Shown: piece by piece, positions 60,801 through 64,000 of the stretch
Position numbering within the stretch: the stretch's first letter is position 1
Layout: each line of letters starts with the position of its first letter
Source of the DNA: Rallus limicola
Taxonomy: Eukaryota > Chordata > Aves > Gruiformes > Rallidae
Direction: 5' to 3'
Length of the DNA: 64,000 nucleotides
Assembly (NCBI GenBank): GCA_022605955.1
Contig: JAKCOZ010000015.1
Coordinates: forward strand, 10,917,287 to 10,981,286
The notes under the pieces: generated by a model
What the model was told of the DNA's origin: nothing
The model's database searches: none
What the model saw: only the letters and a program-made list of their open reading frames with translations
Made by a program: the position numbers and the translations under genes

Positions 60801-63779
60801 CCTCCGAAGCGAGTATCAGTATGTTTATCTTTCCCCTACTCATGTTGCATTGACTGCTTGAGATGAGTTAACTCAGAAGTGGTGTTGGAGGAGTGCACAA
60901 AATGTTTGTCAAAATCTGAATGATAAGAAAGGCCCTTAGTGTTATCAGTGTTTACTAGTGAAGGCTGGCAAGGGAAGGGAAAACCCTGACTTATCCCAGG
61001 CTGTTAACTATGTCCAGATCATGGCTAAGTTAGTAATTCATGCTAAGCATGACATACCCTGCCTTTTCTATGTGCTTAGGAATGGATGCTATAGATGGAA
61101 AACGTTTCCATGTGCAGCAGCGCAGTCACTCCAGGAGGGTGCTGGAGGCTTCAGACTGCTTTTAGCCTGTTGTGCAGATAGCACAGCCGGGGGGGAAACT
61201 GTCAAACAAAACCAGTGAAATGCTCCCTACCTGGGTTTGGTCCCAGCACAGTGAAAAGCTCTTGTCTCCCTTCCTTGGGAGTTTCCAGACAAAAGAGAGG
61301 GAACTCAGAAAACTTCAAGAATTGAAGACCCAGTCCAAATTCTACTTGGCCTGAGTGTCTGAAGAGATAAGAGCTCTATAAGGGGTGTTGTTTCTGTTGG
61401 GTTCTCTCCAAGTTTATGGATTTCATCTATGTGATGAAGAGTATAACATGTGCTGGATGTCATTTAATGTTTCCCTAACCCGAGGTGCTGCTAAGAGATG
61501 TCTTTACATTGAAAACACCTTCATGTTGCTTCATGGAAGCTCTTTGCAGTGGAGAATGTAAATATCCGTGGCTGAAGCCTTAGAAAATAGCCTAGGGGTG
61601 CAGCAGGAGAACTGGGTGCTCTGAGGTCTCTTTGTCCTTCCTGCCCTACGAGTGGTCCTTGCTGTGGAGAAGTGTTTCTCTGCACTGTGTTCAGTCCCTG
61701 CACAAGAAGACATCCTGTCTTCCCCATCACATGCAGCGCACTGCATTTCCCCACTCACAAACACTTCTGCTGGGGAAATTATCTGTGAATTACAGTCATC
61801 AAAAACAGAGTGCAAAAGTAATTTGCCCATGAGAAAAATGGACTGAGAGAAAAGAGACCAGGATGCACTGGGGACAGCTCTCTGCAGCCTGTGGTGCCAA
61901 TTCTGCATTGCAGCAAGGGTGTTTTGCAGCCAGTGGAGCAATATTCCAGAGCAGCAGGATGCCTGAAAAGTCTAAAATCATTTTGTAGCTACTTTCATCA
62001 TGTCCTTTTTTAACTCCTATGAGTTCACATGCAAACTTCATATTTGTAATGCAGAGTTTGGAAGCATATGTGTAAGCCACAATTCAGGATCGAGTTTTCC
62101 ATGTACCCATCTCAGCCCCTGTATTGTGAAAAATGCATTTGGGGTAGAACAAAAACTTGGTACAGAATAATAAAAGCAGGAGACTCAGACTTCATAATCT
62201 ATGCTGAAGAAAGTGAGTTTACTTAACAAATGGTGAAATAGCAATAAACTTCCCAGTAGGTAAAAGCAAACCCATGCTGGTTGCTGCTGTATATTCACAG
62301 CTGGCCTCACCTAGCCTATCTTGCCTGTGGGCATGAGATCAACCTGTTCTGCGAGTCACCTTGCTCTTGATGCCAAAAACCTAAAGTTTCTGCCTATCAC
62401 ATCTAAAGCAGACATTTCAAAGTTAAACATCTAGTCTGTTTTTAATTTTTCCTTCAAATACCAGAAGCAATTGCACCACATTATGGACTAATCACCTGTC
62501 AAATTTAATTTCTTAAGTTGAGGCTGCTTTAGAGTCAAGTGAATGAAAAGGAAAAAATACCTTGTCCAAACCTACTAAATTATTATTTTTATGCCTTTAT
62601 AGTTACCTGGGAAGCGGAGCTTTTCCTTAACCTTTTGGTCTAACTATATGGCAAATACATTACTGTCAGACTAGGGCATTATATGTGAAATTTGATCTTC
62701 CAATGAGTCTTCATATCTAAACTGTAATGAACTGAATTTCATGAAAGTAATGTTAGTTGTAGCTAGGAGCAAAGCCTTCTTCTGTACTTATTGCCACAGA
62801 TTGAACACAGGCCTTCGACATCTTTTCCTACAGGCTGTGTCTGTATTAACTGTTGGAACAAGTCTTCTCACTTTCTATGTATTGTGGTCCAACTGAAGAT
62901 CTCATAGAGGCATAAAGGCTTATTAATACTCTTCCATCCTAGGAAGAGGCTTCACTGTTTTATCTGCATGGTGCCTAACGTGGATGATAACTATCACTGA
63001 CAGAGAGAACTGGGGCCTGTGTGTGAATTTGGGGATTTGGGTGCAAACCTAAAGCTGATCTCAAACCCAGGCTCTCATTCCCCATGATTTTAAAGGGTAA
63101 GCTTTAGATTTTGATGGGGGCTGGTGGAAGGCCATGGCCTGGTATAAATCCACATGCATTGGGAAAATAATCTCAGTAGTCTCAATGTGCAGACCTTCAG
63201 TGGTGGTAATGTCTGGTAACTCAGCTGTTAAAATATCTAAAATTTGGGTCTGAATGTGGATTAATCTCTTGGTCTTGAGACTGTAAAAGGGAGAAGGAAA
63301 AGGAGAGCAGAGCCCTTGAGGAGCTGGGTGGGAGAAGAGGAGCCTGAAACTGTTTAAGGAAACTTTGATCAAAACAGAAGTAGTATGAGAGGTTCCCAAT
63401 AAAGATGATAACCCTACTCCTGTCAGTAACTGTGGTATCTTTGGGACATGAAATCTGTGCAGCAAATCTAAAATTTCCAACTCTCACAATGAGCCAGGTA
63501 GTCATCAATAGCACTTTTTTCTTAAACCTACTTAAGAAAACACTATACAAAACCAGAAGATTACTTGGGTGGAAACACTGCCAGCTAAAAGTAAGTTATT
63601 TTGGACAAATGCCAAAAAAGCAAACAAAAATTAAGTTTGTCTGTGAACCAGTAGAAAACCTTTGAAGTAACTATAATCACTCTTGATGTATTATCAGAGT
63701 GACCGAGTCCAGCTCTGATCTGCTAGTGTTTTTCATCTGCAGATCCCAACCTGCTTTATAGCCTCCCTCTGCCTCCTTT
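57805..63779. other. Non-coding stretch, no gene recognised
   Basis: About 6 kb with no identified gene. The region 60230-60850 has a TATA-like TGTTTATAACC (60439-60449) and, 145 bases further on, GGAGAATAAGGCTCTGAC, an arrangement reminiscent of an LTR, but without visible ends or target duplication. The frame 60958-61218 is unassigned. The rest appears single-copy. Confidence 0.45.
59182..59224 (+). repeat. Homopurine tract with (GAG)n
   Basis: Pure A/G run with an A11 block passing into about five GAG units. Confidence 0.85.
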
Positions 63780-63890
63780 CTTACAGTAAAGCAGAGGAGA
63801 AATTTGTTATGGCTGAATGCCTCGGGTCACACAGCCAGCCAGTGACTGGCAGAGCTACTAAGTCTCCTATCTCCCAGATGCAGTCTAATT
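63780..63890 (-). mobile_element. MIR/CORE-type SINE relic
   Basis: The plus strand reads GAATGCCTCGGGTCACACAG, CCAGTGACTGGCAGAGCT and CTCCTATCTCCCAG. This is the antisense of the MIR-like body, in which the sense strand has AGCTCTGCCA, then GCTGTGTGACC, then a CTCAGTTT-type block. Upstream TTACAGTAAAGCAGAGGAGA fits the decayed TTTACAGATGAGGAAAC-type block. Strongly diverged, so an ancient insertion. Confidence 0.65.
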
Positions 63891-64000
63891 TATTGATTTC
63901 TCATGTGGGTGTAGCCTGTAGCTAATGAGAAGAGAGAACAGGGAACAAAAAAGATTCCCAGCTCCCATCACCTACCAGAATTGTCCACCCCATTTTGTCT

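Noticed and set aside
1..64000. CRISPR array, phage, toxin-antitoxin or other bacterial system
   Set aside because: No regularly spaced repeats, no ribosome binding sites or operon-like frames; the CR1, ERVL-type LTR and SINE content shows a bird genome.

Overview
The window looks like nuclear DNA of a bird. The evidence is its repeats: truncated CR1 LINE 3' ends, avian ERVL-type solo LTRs, decayed MIR/CORE-type SINE pieces and a relic of an old amniote repeat. Base composition is mixed, CpG is depleted almost everywhere, and stop codons are frequent in all frames. I found no bacterial or phage features, no operons, no CRISPR array, and no recognisable tRNA or rRNA gene.

I could not identify a protein-coding gene. 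The many short open frames look like chance frames: most lack an ATG in good context, show no family motifs, and are not linked by credible splice sites. A few frames (41274-41690, 31841-32185, 22800-23790 minus, 47851-47940) are more protein-like and are flagged as low-confidence candidates. The window is best read as a gene desert or the inside of a very large intron. Several AT-rich, homeodomain-motif-rich blocks (about 12000-12160, 27540-28110, 31680-31800, 40980-41060, 44985-45310) look like candidate conserved non-coding elements, but this cannot be tested without an alignment.

Layout: 1-9.2 kb is unique sequence with homopurine and G-rich tracts. 9.24-9.79 kb is an old ERVL-type LTR (+). 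13.1 kb is a short CR1 tail (+). 15.5 kb is a MIR-like SINE (+). 17.75-18.34 kb is a well-preserved ERVL-type solo LTR (-) with an intact 5-bp target duplication and the only CpG-dense patch in the window. 19.4 kb is a TG/CG alternating repeat. 22.8-24.3 kb is a stretch with weakly protein-like minus frames. 29.5-32.4 kb holds small tandem and palindromic repeats. 39.07-39.44 kb is a CR1 fragment (-) that keeps the ORF2 C-terminus. 42.03-42.75 kb is a diverged ERVL-type solo LTR (+) with a 6-bp duplication. 53.9 kb is a SINE head relic. 57.6-57.8 kb is a CR1 3' end (+). 63.8 kb is a MIR-like relic (-).

The parts do not form a pathway. They record successive retroelement insertions of different ages in non-coding DNA. 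The clearest result is three solo LTRs of one superfamily in different states of decay. I did not find a convincing new biological system.
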